From: CAZAYP01 sp964489425 [NCBI: uncultured Verrucomicrobiota bacterium]
GTDB taxonomy: Bacteria; Verrucomicrobiota; Kiritimatiellia; RZYC01
Assembly: GCA_964489425.1 (NCBI GenBank)
Contig: CAZAYP010000012.1
Span: 24,808-88,807, forward strand
Direction: 5' to 3'
Length of the DNA stretch: 64,000 nucleotides
Part shown: piece after piece, positions 7,742 through 16,682 of the stretch
Layout of the letters: every line of letters starts with the position of its first letter
How positions within the stretch are numbered: the stretch's first letter is position 1
The notes under the pieces: generated by a model
The model's input: only the letters and a program-made list of their open reading frames with translations
The model's database searches: none
Told to the model about the DNA's origin: nothing
Made by a program: the position numbers and the translations under genes

Positions 7742-9076
7742 ATGCATGACCTGCTGATTCGTAACGTCAACGTCCTGGACGTGAGCGATGCCGGGCAGGC
7801 CATTGTTCAGCATGGCCAGGACATCGCCGTGACCGGCCAGCGCATTGCAGCCATCCGCCCCACGGCGGAGGGAAATCCGCCGCCGGCGCACGAAGTCATC
7901 GACGGCCACGGCCGGCTCGCCATGCCGGGGTTGATCAACACCCACGCCCATGTGCCCATGGTCATCTTTCGCGGCCTGGCCGAGGACGTATCCCTCGAAA
8001 AGTGGTTCAACGAGTACATGTGGCCCCTGGAAAGCAACCTGCAGGAGGAGGACGTCTACTGGGGCATGCTGCTGGGGTTGTGCGAGATGATCGAGGCCGG
8101 CGTCACCACGGTGGCGGATCACTACTTTTTCATGGACCGCGCGGCCGAGGCGGTGCAGCAGGCGGGCACCCGCGCGGCGCTCGGGTGGGCCATGTTCGGC
8201 AGCCAGGGCCTGGCCATGCTGGACAAGACCGCGGATTTTGTGCGGCGCTGGCAGGGGGCTGCGGGCGGGCGCATCACAACCTGGCTGGCGCCCCACGCGC
8301 CCTACACGTGCGACGACGATTTCCTGCGCGCCAGCGCGGCGCGCGCCCGCGACCTGGGCGTTGGCATTCACATCCACGTCGCCGAGACCGTGGAGCAGAC
8401 CCGCGCCTGCGTGGCGCGACGCGGGGTCACGCCGATCCAGTTGCTGGATCAACTGGGCCTGCTGGATCAGCCGGCGATCCTGGCGCATGCCGTGGGCGCC
8501 ACGCCGGAAGACATTGCCCGGCTCCAGGACCGGCCGGCGGCGGGCATCGCACACGCGCCCAAGACCTATCTCAAGCTGGCCATGGGCACGGCGCCGGTGG
8601 CCGCGTTGTGCGCGGCCGGCATCCCGGTCGGCCTGGCCACGGACGGCGCAGTGAGCAACAACACCCTGGACCCCTGGGAAAGCCTGCGGCTCATGGCCCT
8701 GACCCAGAAGCAGGCCGCCGGCGCGCCAGAAGTCATGCCGTTGGGCCAGGCGTTGCATGTGGCCACGCGCGGCAGCGCGCGCGTGGTCGGCATGGCAGAT
8801 CGCCTGGGCCGCATCGCACCCGGGTTCCTGGCCGACCTGATCCTGGTGGATTTGGCCGGCGCGCACGCCCAGCCGCTGCACAGCGTGCCCGCGACGCTGG
8901 TGTATGCCACGCGCGCCAGCGACGTGCAAACCGTGATCGTGGATGGCCGGGTGGTGATGCGCGATCGGAAGCTGCTGACCGTGGACAAGGCCGAGGTCAT
9001 CCGCCAGGTCAGCCAATCTTTGGAACGTCTGGCGCGCCGCGTGCCGCAGCAACGGATCCAGTTTTACCGGCCCTGA
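7742..9076 (+). CDS. mtaD: Amidohydrolase, MTA/SAH deaminase type
   Basis: This 444-residue protein of the metal-dependent amidohydrolase superfamily resembles 5-methylthioadenosine/S-adenosylhomocysteine deaminases and related chlorohydrolases. It has NTHAH with His68 and His70, PHAPYTC near 183, HIHVAET near 210, an AHAVG histidine near 249, and a TDG aspartate near 301 followed by Ser-Asn-Asn. These are the zinc ligands and substrate residues of the family. The likely reaction is hydrolytic deamination of an adenosine derivative to the inosine form in the cytoplasm. Substrate cannot be read from sequence; guanine deaminase-like or other roles are possible. It directly follows the phosphodiesterase gene. 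The symbol is a family-level guess. Confidence 0.8.
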   Translation: MHDLLIRNVNVLDVSDAGQAIVQHGQDIAVTGQRIAAIRPTAEGNPPPAHEVIDGHGRLAMPGLINTHAHVPMVIFRGLAEDVSLEKWFNEYMWPLESNLQEEDVYWGMLLGLCEMIEAGVTTVADHYFFMDRAAEAVQQAGTRAALGWAMFGSQGLAMLDKTADFVRRWQGAAGGRITTWLAPHAPYTCDDDFLRASAARARDLGVGIHIHVAETVEQTRACVARRGVTPIQLLDQLGLLDQPAILAHAVGATPEDIARLQDRPAAGIAHAPKTYLKLAMGTAPVAALCAAGIPVGLATDGAVSNNTLDPWESLRLMALTQKQAAGAPEVMPLGQALHVATRGSARVVGMADRLGRIAPGFLADLILVDLAGAHAQPLHSVPATLVYATRASDVQTVIVDGRVVMRDRKLLTVDKAEVIRQVSQSLERLARRVPQQRIQFYRP

Positions 9077-9157
9077 CGCGGCCAAGCCGCTGGGACGTTT
9101 GCCGAACCGAAAAAATTCATTGTCCCGGCGGGGGCAAGGTCGTACTCTTCGCGCCTT

Positions 9158-9952
9158 ATGGAAACCCCGGTCATAGCGTGCGCCAACCAGAAGGGCGGGG
9201 TGGGCAAAACCACCACGGCGGTGAACCTGGCCGCGTGCCTGGCGGAGCGCGGGGAAGACATCCTTTTGATTGACCTGGACGCGCAGGCCAATGCCACCAG
9301 CGGCCTGGGCATCGCCAAGCAGGAAGGCCAGAGCATCTATGGCCCGCTGCTGGGCGACGGGTTCCCGGAAGAGCGGATCCAATCCACCATGGTGCCGCGG
9401 CTGGACATCATCCCGGCGGAGCTGGACCTGGCCGGGGCCGAGGTGGACATTGCCCGCGCCGACCAGTACCTGCACCGGCTGCGCCGGTGTCTCGCCGACC
9501 TGATCCGCGCCGAGTGGTACGATTACATCATTATCGATTGTCCGCCCTCGCTGGGCATCCTGACCATGAACGCGCTGGCTGCTGCCCGGTCGCTGCTGAT
9601 CCCGATCCAGTGCGAGTATTACGCGCTGGAGGGCTTGAGCGTCATCGCGCGCCTGATCGAGCGGCTGCGGGACGGCGGGGTCAACCCGGACCTGGACATC
9701 GCGGGGATTGTCATGACCATGTTCGATGGCCGCACCAACCTGGCGCAACAGGTCGTGGCCGAGGTGCGCCAGCATTTTGGCGACAAGGTTTACCAGACCG
9801 TGATTCCCCGCTCGATCCGCCTGAGCGAGGCGCCCAGCTTCGGCCAGCCGATTATCTTGTACGACCGCCACGGCGCCGGCGCGCAAGCCTACCGCAGCCT
9901 CGCCGAAGAGTTCATCCAGCGCGCGGCCTCCCCGGCCGCGCCCGTCGTGTAA
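9158..9952 (+). CDS. ParA/Soj-family ATPase
   Basis: This 264-residue MinD/ParA-type P-loop ATPase carries the deviant Walker A KGGVGKTT (residues 12-19) with the signature first lysine. It has a LLIDLDAQAN motif near 38-47 and IIIDCPPSLG near 123-132. The whole length matches Soj-type chromosome or plasmid partition ATPases. Such proteins form DNA-bound gradients with a ParB partner. No parB or rRNA-methyltransferase gene lies next to it; the next gene is a nitroreductase. The only ParB domain in the window is in the mobile element, about 7 kb away and in a different context. It could be the chromosomal ParA detached from parB, or a cargo-positioning paralogue. Confidence 0.85.
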   Translation: METPVIACANQKGGVGKTTTAVNLAACLAERGEDILLIDLDAQANATSGLGIAKQEGQSIYGPLLGDGFPEERIQSTMVPRLDIIPAELDLAGAEVDIARADQYLHRLRRCLADLIRAEWYDYIIIDCPPSLGILTMNALAAARSLLIPIQCEYYALEGLSVIARLIERLRDGGVNPDLDIAGIVMTMFDGRTNLAQQVVAEVRQHFGDKVYQTVIPRSIRLSEAPSFGQPIILYDRHGAGAQAYRSLAEEFIQRAASPAAPVV

Positions 9953-9968
9953 ACCGCAGGAGGGTCCC

Positions 9969-10505
9969 ATGGACTTGTTTGACGCGATTGCCCAACGCCA
10001 CTGTTACCGTGAACCCTTTGCTCCGCAGGGGATCCCGCGGCCGGACTTGCAGCGGATCGTGGAGGCTGGTCTGGCCGCGCCGTCCGGATGCAACGCGCAA
10101 ACCACGCGGTTTGTCATTGTGGACGAGCCCGCGCTGGTGCAGGCGATCCGCGCGCTGCACACCTCCAACAAGGCCATGCAAACGGCGCCCGCCTACATCG
10201 CCTGCATCGTGGACCGTCAACCGGAAGCAGTGTACGAGGGCCATACGTTCCAGGTCGAAGATTGTGCCGCGGCGGTGGAAAACATGCTGCTGGCCATTAC
10301 CGCGCTCGGCTATGCCGCGGTGTGGGTGGATGGCTGGCTGCGGCTGGCCGGCCATGCGGAAACCATCGGCGGGTTGCTGGGGGTGCCGCCGGGCAAGCTG
10401 ATCCGCGTGATTCTCCCGGTGGGCGTTCCCGGCAAGCCGCCCCGCGGTCCGGCCAAGAAACCGTTCGCGGACCGTGCCCATTTCAACCGCTACGGGGACA
10501 GGTGA
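9969..10505 (+). CDS. Nitroreductase-family flavoprotein
   Basis: This 178-residue FMN-dependent oxidoreductase has an N-terminal Arg-His-Cys-Tyr-Arg segment, the AAPSGCNAQ motif (near 37-45) that contacts FMN, and a helix with Glu-Asp-Cys-Ala-Ala-Ala-Val-Glu-Asn typical of the NfsB/nitroreductase fold. Family members reduce nitro compounds, quinones or iodotyrosine-like substrates with NAD(P)H. An AGGAGGGTCCC ribosome site precedes the ATG by a proper distance. Its stop overlaps the GTG start of a small membrane protein (GTGA), showing translational coupling. Substrate is unknown. Confidence 0.85.
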   Translation: MDLFDAIAQRHCYREPFAPQGIPRPDLQRIVEAGLAAPSGCNAQTTRFVIVDEPALVQAIRALHTSNKAMQTAPAYIACIVDRQPEAVYEGHTFQVEDCAAAVENMLLAITALGYAAVWVDGWLRLAGHAETIGGLLGVPPGKLIRVILPVGVPGKPPRGPAKKPFADRAHFNRYGDR

Positions 10506-10681
10506 ATTTTCTTTTCTGGGCGGCGGTGGTCCTGCTGGTGGATGCGGCCATCGGATTTGGCGGCCTGAACTACTGGGACCGGGTCATGCCCAAGTTGAAT
10601 GTCCGCCTGCTGGCCACCGTGGAAATGCTCGTGGCCGCGCTGCTGCTGCTGATCTACTTTGCCGGCCGCTGGCTTGGGTGA
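10502..10681 (+). CDS. Small two-helix membrane protein
   Basis: The GTG start at 10502 overlaps the TGA of the nitroreductase gene, with GGGGACAG just upstream as ribosome site. The 59-residue product has two hydrophobic segments (about 3-20 and 36-55) joined by a short polar loop containing Tyr-Trp-Asp-Arg, so it should be an inner-membrane hairpin. I recognise no family. Coupling to the flavoprotein suggests a partner or membrane anchor, which is inference. Confidence 0.6.
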   Translation: MNFLFWAAVVLLVDAAIGFGGLNYWDRVMPKLNVRLLATVEMLVAALLLLIYFAGRWLG

Positions 10682-10698
10682 GCGCCGCGGTTGGGGGA

Positions 10699-10712
10699 GG
10701 GGCGCGTGCCCC
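10699..10712. terminator. Small GC hairpin between convergent genes
   Basis: GGGGC-GCGT-GCCCC forms a five-pair stem in the short gap between the small membrane protein (+) and the lipoprotein-like gene (-). There is no T tract, so it is only a possible bidirectional terminator. Confidence 0.3.
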
Positions 10713-10727
10713 GCCGGCCAGCCTGCT

Positions 10728-11108
10728 TCACTTAATCCACTTGTTCACGTCGTACTGCTCCGCCGAACCGTAGCTGACGTCAAGGATGGTGCGGCGGCCC
10801 AGCAGGATATCGACATCTCCGGCCCAAGTGAAGTCGTCGGGGCCGTGTTCCACGAGAACGACGCGGACAATGCCAGGCTCCATGTCATACCAACGCCAGT
10901 CTTCGTAGTCCGCATCTGGGAATTGCACGCCGTCCACGTAAACATAAATACCGTGGTCCGTGGTGTTGTTGATGATCAAGGAACCCATGCCTGGCGGCGG
11001 GTCATGGTCAAAATCGTCCTCGCTTTTTTCGCAGCCCAGGCAGAACAGGGCCACGGGCAGCACGAGCAGGCGCAGGCTACGAACGATCGCGGGCATCCAT
11101 TGTTTCAT
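10728..11108 (-). CDS. Small secreted or lipoprotein-like protein
   Basis: This 126-residue protein has a basic start, a hydrophobic core (about 13-24) and Leu-Gly-Cys with Cys26. The position three before that cysteine is Cys rather than Leu, so the lipobox is imperfect. The mature part is acidic and rich in Asp, Tyr and Trp, with a compact beta-like pattern (Gly-Ile-Tyr-Val-Tyr-Val-Asp-Gly). No known domain is recognised. Its ATG overlaps the TGA of the anti-sigma-like gene upstream (ATGA), so the two are translationally coupled. This pairing of an envelope protein with an RsbW-type kinase suggests an envelope-linked signalling role, by context only. Confidence 0.6.
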   Translation of the reverse strand: MKQWMPAIVRSLRLLVLPVALFCLGCEKSEDDFDHDPPPGMGSLIINNTTDHGIYVYVDGVQFPDADYEDWRWYDMEPGIVRVVLVEHGPDDFTWAGDVDILLGRRTILDVSYGSAEQYDVNKWIK

Positions 11109-11569
11109 GTGTCAGCCTTGATTTTCTTTTTGACTCGGAGCAGGTTGCGGTCCTGGGGCAGGCGCTCGTAATACAGCCCATCCATGCACTGTTTGATCAG
11201 GAACAGGCCGGCGCCCCGGGTGAAGTCATGGTTGATCCAGTGGTCCGGGAACTGGTGATGTTTCTGTGCCCGGTAATCAAAATGCGGTCCGTAATCCACA
11301 ACATCGATGACCAGCTCCCCTTCTTCGGCGCGCATTTGCAGGATGATGGGCGGCGGGGGGTGGCCCAGGGCGCGGTAGGCGTGCTCGATGATGTTGGCGC
11401 AGATTTCGTCCACGGCCATTTCCACCTTGTAGACATCTTCCTGGGCCATGCCGATGTCTTCGGCGGCCGTGGTGACCACGTTGCGAATCAAGGACAAAGC
11501 CTTGGCCTCGCCCGGCACCTGCAACTCAACGCTCCAGCCAGTGTCCATGGTTGTATTTGGGCCAATCAT
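11105..11569 (-). CDS. RsbW-like anti-sigma factor/serine kinase
   Basis: This 154-residue HATPase_c_2 protein is of the RsbW/SpoIIAB family. The N box is present (Glu55 and Asn59 in a DEICANIIEHAY-type helix), the G1 box reads VDYGP (Asp92, Gly94), and the G2 glycine-rich stretch is RGAGLFLI (119-126). Such kinases bind a sigma factor or phosphorylate a STAS antagonist. I chose the ATG at 11569 because GGTGG lies just upstream and a good promoter ends at about 11595; an upstream in-frame start would overlap the -10 box. No sigma factor or STAS gene is adjacent; the STAS gene of this window is near 40.9 kb. It is followed by the coupled lipoprotein-like gene. Confidence 0.8.
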   Translation of the reverse strand: MIGPNTTMDTGWSVELQVPGEAKALSLIRNVVTTAAEDIGMAQEDVYKVEMAVDEICANIIEHAYRALGHPPPPIILQMRAEEGELVIDVVDYGPHFDYRAQKHHQFPDHWINHDFTRGAGLFLIKQCMDGLYYERLPQDRNLLRVKKKIKADT

Positions 11570-11594
11570 CGCCACCGTCAAACATCTTGCAGTT

Positions 11595-11623
11595 ACCATA
11601 AGCGTCTTGGTCCTAGTTGTCAA
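11595..11623 (-). promoter_or_regulatory. Sigma-70 promoter of the RsbW-like operon
   Basis: Reading leftward, TTGACA (11618-11623) and TATGGT (11595-11600) are separated by 17 bases. Transcription would begin near 11588, leaving about 20 bases of leader to the ATG at 11569. This is the best promoter match noticed in the window. Confidence 0.65.
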
Positions 11624-11799
11624 TAGCGGCGGGACGATCATTCGCCCAGGTTTTGGCGTTGGCCGCGGCGGGGATGGGCCTGAGCTTACTGCTTGTCTCG
11701 CTCCTGACTTCTTGTTAGTAATAAAGATGTCAGGCGGGCAGGGGATCGTGCCGGGTTGGCGCCATCCAGGATATCAACCGTGACAATATACGAAATGAC

Positions 11800-14700
11800 A
11801 TGAAGCGGTCCGCGTCAAAGGCGGCGATGCCGGCGGCAAAACCCGCCGGGGCTCGGGGGCCTGGTAACTCCGGGGGGCAAGGGTTGGCCAGCCCCTGGCG
11901 CGGGTTCCTGGACCTGGCGCCGGACGGGTGCCTGGTGCTCGAAGCCCAGAGCGGCCGGATCCTGGATGCCAATCCCGCTTTGTGCGACTTGAGCGGGTAT
12001 GCGCAGGCGGACCTGGTGGGGCGGTCCCTGGCGGAATTCTGCCCGGACCACGCCCGCGAAGATATCCTGGGCCCGCTGCAACTGATGGAGGCCGCGCCGG
12101 CCACGCGGTCGGCGGACTGGCGCCTGCGGCGCAAGGATGGGCAGGCTGTTTGGCTGGCCGCCAACCTGCGGGCCTGCCGCCGGCCAGCCGGCGATTATTT
12201 CCTGGTGGCAGTGCGGGACATCACCCGCCACAAGCAGGCCGACATGGCCCTGGCCGAGCAGCTCGAGCGCACCCGCCTGCAGCAGGAGGTAGTCTCCACC
12301 ATTTCTTCGTCGCCGTTCATCGCCGCGGGCGAGTTGGTGGAGGCGGCCCGGGAAATCACGGCCAGCGCGGCCAAGGCGGCGCAGGTGGAGCGCGTCGGAG
12401 TGTGGCTGTTCGAAGAGGCCGGCCGCGTGCTGCGCTGCCTGGACCTGTTCGAGGTCGGCACCGGGCGGCACTCGTCCGGCGCGGAGCTGCTGGAAAGGGA
12501 GTACCAATCCGAGTTTTGGGCGCTCAAGACTTCCAGCTACGTTGACGCCCACGATGCGCTGACCGATCCCCGCACCGCCGGCTACGTGGCCGGCTACCTC
12601 CGGCCGCTGCACATCACCTCCCTGCTCGACGCGGTCATCCGCGAGGGCGGCCAGGCCGCCGGCGTCTTGTGCCTGGAGCACGTGGATCAGCCCCACCGCT
12701 GGGCGCACGATGAGATCTCTTTCGCCTGCCAGCTGGCCGACCAGTTTGCCCAGGCGATGATCAACCGCAAGCGGCGCCTGGCCGAGGACGCCTTGCGCGC
12801 TTCCGAGGAGCGCTATTGGATCGCGGCCGTCAAAACGGGCCAGATCGTGTATGACTATGACCTGGCCACCGGCACCATCCGCTGGGCCGGGGCCATCCAG
12901 GCGATCACCGGCTACTCCGAGGAGGAGTTCTCCCGCTTCGACATCCAGGCCTGGTCGCGCATGATCCATCCCGATGACCGCGCGCAGGTGCTGGCCATGC
13001 TGGATGACTCGCTGCGCAACGCCACCCCGTTCCGCACCGAGTATCGCCTGCGCTGCCGCGACGGCAACTATGTCGATATCGAGGACCATGCGGATTACCT
13101 GACCGGGCCGAACCGGCGCCTGGCCCGGATGATCGGCGCCATGAAGGATGTCACCGAACGCAAACGGGCCGAGGCCGTGCTGCGCTCGTCGGAAGAAAAG
13201 TTCTCCAAGGCCTTCCAGACCAACCCGGCGCTCATGTCCATCAGCACCCCGGACGACGGCCGGTTCATCGATGTCAACGAGGCGTTTCTCGAAGCCCTGG
13301 GCTACACCCGCGCGGAGGTCATCGGCCGCACGTCGGCGGAGCTGAAGATTTTTACCGAGCCGGGCCAGCGCCAGGCCATCCGCCACCGGCTGCAGCGGGA
13401 AGGCGTGGTCAAGGGTTTCGAGGTGGTGGTCCGCACCAAGCCGGGGAAGTTGCTCCAGGGGCTCTTCTCGGCGGATTACATTCATATCCAGGACCGGCCG
13501 TACTGGCTTTCGGTCATGGTGGACATCACAGCCCACCAGCAAGCCCGCGAGGAACTGGCGGCGGCCCAGGCGCTGCTGGCCGCGGCGTTCGAGCAGTCGC
13601 CGATCGGGTTCATCATCGCGGACGCGCCGGATGCGCGGGTGCGCATGGCCAACCAGGCGGCGCTGGAGATCCGCGCGGCGGATCCGGCTACGCTGGTGGG
13701 CATCACCCACGAGGCGCACCAGGATCGCTGGCAGCTCCACCGGCCCGACGGCCAGCCGTTCCCGCCCCGCGAGCTGCCGCTGGCGCGCGCGGTCCTCGAA
13801 GGCGTGACCTCGCGCAACGTGGAGGTCATCATCCGCCGGCCCAACGGGGAGAACCGCTGGACCCTGGTCAACGCCACCCCGGTGCGCAACCGCGATGGCC
13901 GGATCGTGGCCGGCGTGGTCATTGTCCAGGATGTCACCGAGCGCCACCAGTTGGAGGAGCAGTTCCGCCAGGCCCAGAAAATGGAGGCGGTGGGCCGCCT
14001 GGCCGGCGGGGTGGCCCACGACTTCAACAATCTCCTGCAAACCATGATGGGCTTCACCGACATCATCCTGATGGAGACGGATCCCGTGGATCCCCGGGCC
14101 CAGGACCTCAAGGCCATCAAGGAGGCCGCCGAGCAGGCCAAGCTGCTGACCGGGCAGTTGCTGGCGTTCAGCCGCCGCCAGGTCACCAGCCCGGTGATTT
14201 TCGATATCAACCAGCTGGTGATCCAGGAAGAGAAAATCATCCGCCGGATGGTGGGCGAAGATGTCCACCTTGAGCTGAACCTGGAGCCGGATCTCTGGCG
14301 GGTGCGCGCTGACCAGAACCAGATGCAGCAGATCATTCTCAACCTGGTGGTCAACGCGCGCGACGCCATGCCCAAGGGCGGCCGGCTGACGCTGACCACC
14401 CGCAACCATATCCTGGCGCCCGTGGATGCCGCCTTGCGCCCGGAGACCCGGGCCGGGCATTTTGTCACCCTCGCGGTCAGCGATACCGGTTGCGGGATAA
14501 GCCCGCAGGTGCGGCAGCACCTGTTCGAGCCGTTTTTCACCACCAAGGAGCGGGGCAAGGGCACCGGCCTCGGGCTGGCCATGGTCTACGGCGCGGCCAA
14601 GCAGCACGAGGGCTGGGTCACGGTGTACAGCGAGGTGGACCAGGGCAGCACCTTCCGGGTGTACCTGCCGGCCGTGGAGGTTCCGGCCGCGGTCGCGCCG

Positions 14701-15123
14701 GTTGCGCCGGTCGCGGTTTCGCTCCCGGGCGATGACCAGGGCCATGGCGAGCGGGTGCTGCTGATCGAGGACGACGAGATGGTTCGCCAGCTAGCCGAAA
14801 AATTCCTGCGCGACAGCGGCTACGAGGTCGTGGTGGCCGGGCACGTCACCGAGGCGCTGGCCTTGTTCCGCGCGGCGCCGGAGAGCTATCACATCGTGGT
14901 CTCGGACGTCGTGCTGCCGGATGGCAACGGCCTGGACCTGGTCTTGGACATGATGGGCATCAAGCCCGGGTTGCGCGCGATCCTCAACAGCGGCTACGTG
15001 GATGAGCGGTCGCGCTGGCCGGAAATCGTGCAGCGCGGCTGGACGTTCATCCAGAAACCCTACCCGATGACGGAGCTGCTGCGCGCGGTGCGCGAGTCGC
15101 TCGACACCCCGCCGCCCGCCTGA
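11800..15123 (+). CDS. Hybrid sensor histidine kinase (PAS/GAF/HisKA/HATPase/REC)
   Basis: This 1107-residue cytoplasmic kinase has no signal peptide or membrane segment. Domains in order are PAS (about 35-145), GAF (about 155-325), PAS (about 335-455), PAS (about 460-585), PAS (about 590-715), HisKA with His740 in AHDFNN, HATPase with an NLVVNARDAM N box and DTGCG and GTGLGLA boxes, and a C-terminal receiver with Asp1036. All key catalytic residues are present. It should autophosphorylate in response to soluble or redox/light-type ligands and pass phosphate to its own receiver. No separate output regulator is adjacent, and it is divergent from the RsbW-like operon. The start is the first ATG of the frame; its ribosome site is weak. 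Confidence 0.9.
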   Translation: MKRSASKAAMPAAKPAGARGPGNSGGQGLASPWRGFLDLAPDGCLVLEAQSGRILDANPALCDLSGYAQADLVGRSLAEFCPDHAREDILGPLQLMEAAPATRSADWRLRRKDGQAVWLAANLRACRRPAGDYFLVAVRDITRHKQADMALAEQLERTRLQQEVVSTISSSPFIAAGELVEAAREITASAAKAAQVERVGVWLFEEAGRVLRCLDLFEVGTGRHSSGAELLEREYQSEFWALKTSSYVDAHDALTDPRTAGYVAGYLRPLHITSLLDAVIREGGQAAGVLCLEHVDQPHRWAHDEISFACQLADQFAQAMINRKRRLAEDALRASEERYWIAAVKTGQIVYDYDLATGTIRWAGAIQAITGYSEEEFSRFDIQAWSRMIHPDDRAQVLAMLDDSLRNATPFRTEYRLRCRDGNYVDIEDHADYLTGPNRRLARMIGAMKDVTERKRAEAVLRSSEEKFSKAFQTNPALMSISTPDDGRFIDVNEAFLEALGYTRAEVIGRTSAELKIFTEPGQRQAIRHRLQREGVVKGFEVVVRTKPGKLLQGLFSADYIHIQDRPYWLSVMVDITAHQQAREELAAAQALLAAAFEQSPIGFIIADAPDARVRMANQAALEIRAADPATLVGITHEAHQDRWQLHRPDGQPFPPRELPLARAVLEGVTSRNVEVIIRRPNGENRWTLVNATPVRNRDGRIVAGVVIVQDVTERHQLEEQFRQAQKMEAVGRLAGGVAHDFNNLLQTMMGFTDIILMETDPVDPRAQDLKAIKEAAEQAKLLTGQLLAFSRRQVTSPVIFDINQLVIQEEKIIRRMVGEDVHLELNLEPDLWRVRADQNQMQQIILNLVVNARDAMPKGGRLTLTTRNHILAPVDAALRPETRAGHFVTLAVSDTGCGISPQVRQHLFEPFFTTKERGKGTGLGLAMVYGAAKQHEGWVTVYSEVDQGSTFRVYLPAVEVPAAVAPVAPVAVSLPGDDQGHGERVLLIEDDEMVRQLAEKFLRDSGYEVVVAGHVTEALALFRAAPESYHIVVSDVVLPDGNGLDLVLDMMGIKPGLRAILNSGYVDERSRWPEIVQRGWTFIQKPYPMTELLRAVRESLDTPPPA

Positions 15124-15148
15124 CCCGCGCCCAGGCCGGAGCCTCCCC

Positions 15149-15676
15149 ATGGAATCGCCACCCCCGCCCGCGATGAACAAGGATTGGAAGTACCATCTTG
15201 GCCTGGGCCTGTTTATCTACAGCTTTTTTCCGTTCTTCGTCACGCTGGCCCTGCCGCTGCTCCCGCTGGCCAAATCAACCATGGCCGTGGCGGCCACGGT
15301 GCTGATCGCCTCCGCCGAGGTGGCGTTCTACCTGGGCGTCGCGCTGCTGGGCAAGCCGTTCCTCCAGGCGCTCAAGCGGCGCTGGCACGTGTTCTGGAGC
15401 CGCTACCGCCGCCACGAGATGGCGGCCCCGCGCCCGGTCAGCCGGCGGCGGCATGCCTTGGGCGTGGCCTTGTGCCTGGTCAGCCCGCTGCCGTATTATG
15501 GCGCCGTGGCCGGCTTGGTTTTGGGCTATGCGGAGACGGGCGGCATGCCCTGGCTGGTCGGGATGCTGCTGGCCAGCGAGGCGCTGTTCGTGGTCGGCTT
15601 GTTCGTGCTGGGCGGCGAGTTCTGGGAGCGGCTGAAAAAGCTGTTTGCGTGGCCGGAACCGGCCGCGCCGGGTTGA
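15149..15676 (+). CDS. Four-helix inner-membrane protein
   Basis: This 175-residue membrane protein has four hydrophobic segments (about 17-40, 45-67, 103-125 and 133-155) separated by a basic cytoplasmic loop rich in Arg (about 75-100). The pattern, with a Trp-Lys-Tyr-His-Leu-Gly-Leu start and a Leu-Gly-Lys-Pro after the second helix, recalls the short proteins annotated as transporter-suffix-domain proteins; the substrate is unknown. An in-frame ATG at 15173 is an alternative start just before the conserved part. It lies 28 bases ahead of gnd and may be co-transcribed with it. Confidence 0.7.
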   Translation: MESPPPPAMNKDWKYHLGLGLFIYSFFPFFVTLALPLLPLAKSTMAVAATVLIASAEVAFYLGVALLGKPFLQALKRRWHVFWSRYRRHEMAAPRPVSRRRHALGVALCLVSPLPYYGAVAGLVLGYAETGGMPWLVGMLLASEALFVVGLFVLGGEFWERLKKLFAWPEPAAPG

Positions 15677-15704
15677 ATCATACCGGGAACCGAAAGGGGC
15701 GGCG

Positions 15705-16682
15705 ATGCAACTGGGAATGATCGGATTGGGGCGGATGGGGCTGAACATGGCGCGGCGCCTGCTGGCCGGTGGCCACGAGGTCGTGGTGTATAACCGCTCG
15801 CCGGACAAGATCAAGCTGGCGCAGGACGCCGGCGCCGCCGGCGCCACGACACCCGCCGCGCTCGTGGCCCGGCTCCGCCCGCCGCGTGTCGTGTGGCTGA
15901 TGCTCCCGGCCGGCCAAGTCACGCAGGAGCACGTGGCGCTCCTGGCCGCCGCGCTGGAGCCCGGCGACCTGCTCGTGGAAGGCGGCAACAGCTTTTACCA
16001 GGACGACGTGCGCCGCGCCGCGGAGCTGCGGGCGCGCGGGCTGCATTACCTGGACGCAGGTGTTTCCGGCGGCATCTGGGGGCTCGAAAAAGGGTACTGC
16101 ACCATGGTGGGTGGCGACCTGGCCGACTTCCAGCGCATCGAGCCCCTGCTGCAAACCCTGGCCCCGGCCAACGGCTACCTGTACTGCGGCCCGGCCGGCG
16201 CCGGGCACTACGTCAAGATGATCCACAACGGCATCGAGTACGCCATGATGGAAGCCTACGGCGAGGGGTTCGAAGTGCTGAAAGCCTCGCCCTACGGCGC
16301 GCAGCTCAACCTGGCGGACGTGGCCCGGCTGTGGAACCAGGGCAGCGTGGTGCGGTCCTGGCTGCTGGAACTGCTCGAGGCCGCGTTTCGCAAGGACGGC
16401 GACCTGGCCGGCATCCCCGGCTATGTCGAGGATTCCGGCGAGGCCCGCTGGACAGTCCAGGAAGCGGTGGCGCGGGGCGTGGACGCCACGGGCATTGCCC
16501 ACTCGCTGTTCAAGCGGTTTCTCTCGCGCCAGGACGCCGCCTTCTCCAACAAGGTCGTGGCCGCGCTCCGCCGCGAGTTCGGCGGCCACGCGATCGCCGC
16601 GCCCACCGCGCCGCCGGCCGGCGGCGCGGCCGGGGCCGGCCAGGTCCAGCCGGCGCGGCCGGCCGCGGGTGGGCCACCATGA
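15705..16682 (+). CDS. gnd: 6-phosphogluconate dehydrogenase, decarboxylating (short YqeC type)
   Basis: This enzyme oxidises and decarboxylates 6-phosphogluconate to ribulose 5-phosphate. The 325-residue product has a Rossmann GLGRMG at 7-12, the substrate motif around DAGVSGG near 115-122, and the catalytic KMIHNGIEY helix near 173-181. The length fits the short, often NAD-preferring class rather than the 470-residue class. The C-terminal 30 residues are Ala/Pro/Gly-rich and not conserved-looking. The ATG at 15705 follows an AAGGGGCGG ribosome site. Its stop overlaps the start of zwf (ATGA), so gnd, zwf and pgl form a coupled oxidative pentose-phosphate operon. Confidence 0.93.
   Translation: MQLGMIGLGRMGLNMARRLLAGGHEVVVYNRSPDKIKLAQDAGAAGATTPAALVARLRPPRVVWLMLPAGQVTQEHVALLAAALEPGDLLVEGGNSFYQDDVRRAAELRARGLHYLDAGVSGGIWGLEKGYCTMVGGDLADFQRIEPLLQTLAPANGYLYCGPAGAGHYVKMIHNGIEYAMMEAYGEGFEVLKASPYGAQLNLADVARLWNQGSVVRSWLLELLEAAFRKDGDLAGIPGYVEDSGEARWTVQEAVARGVDATGIAHSLFKRFLSRQDAAFSNKVVAALRREFGGHAIAAPTAPPAGGAAGAGQVQPARPAAGGPP

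Noticed and set aside
7715-9970. A minus-strand open frame of about 751 codons opposite the amidohydrolase and ParA genes
   Set aside because: It has no motif, and the plus strand carries complete catalytic signatures.
11815-14745. A minus-strand open frame of about 976 codons opposite the hybrid kinase
   Set aside because: It is a shadow of the GC-rich kinase gene: its composition is Arg/Gly/Leu/His-rich without domains, while the plus strand has complete PAS, HisKA, HATPase and REC motifs.
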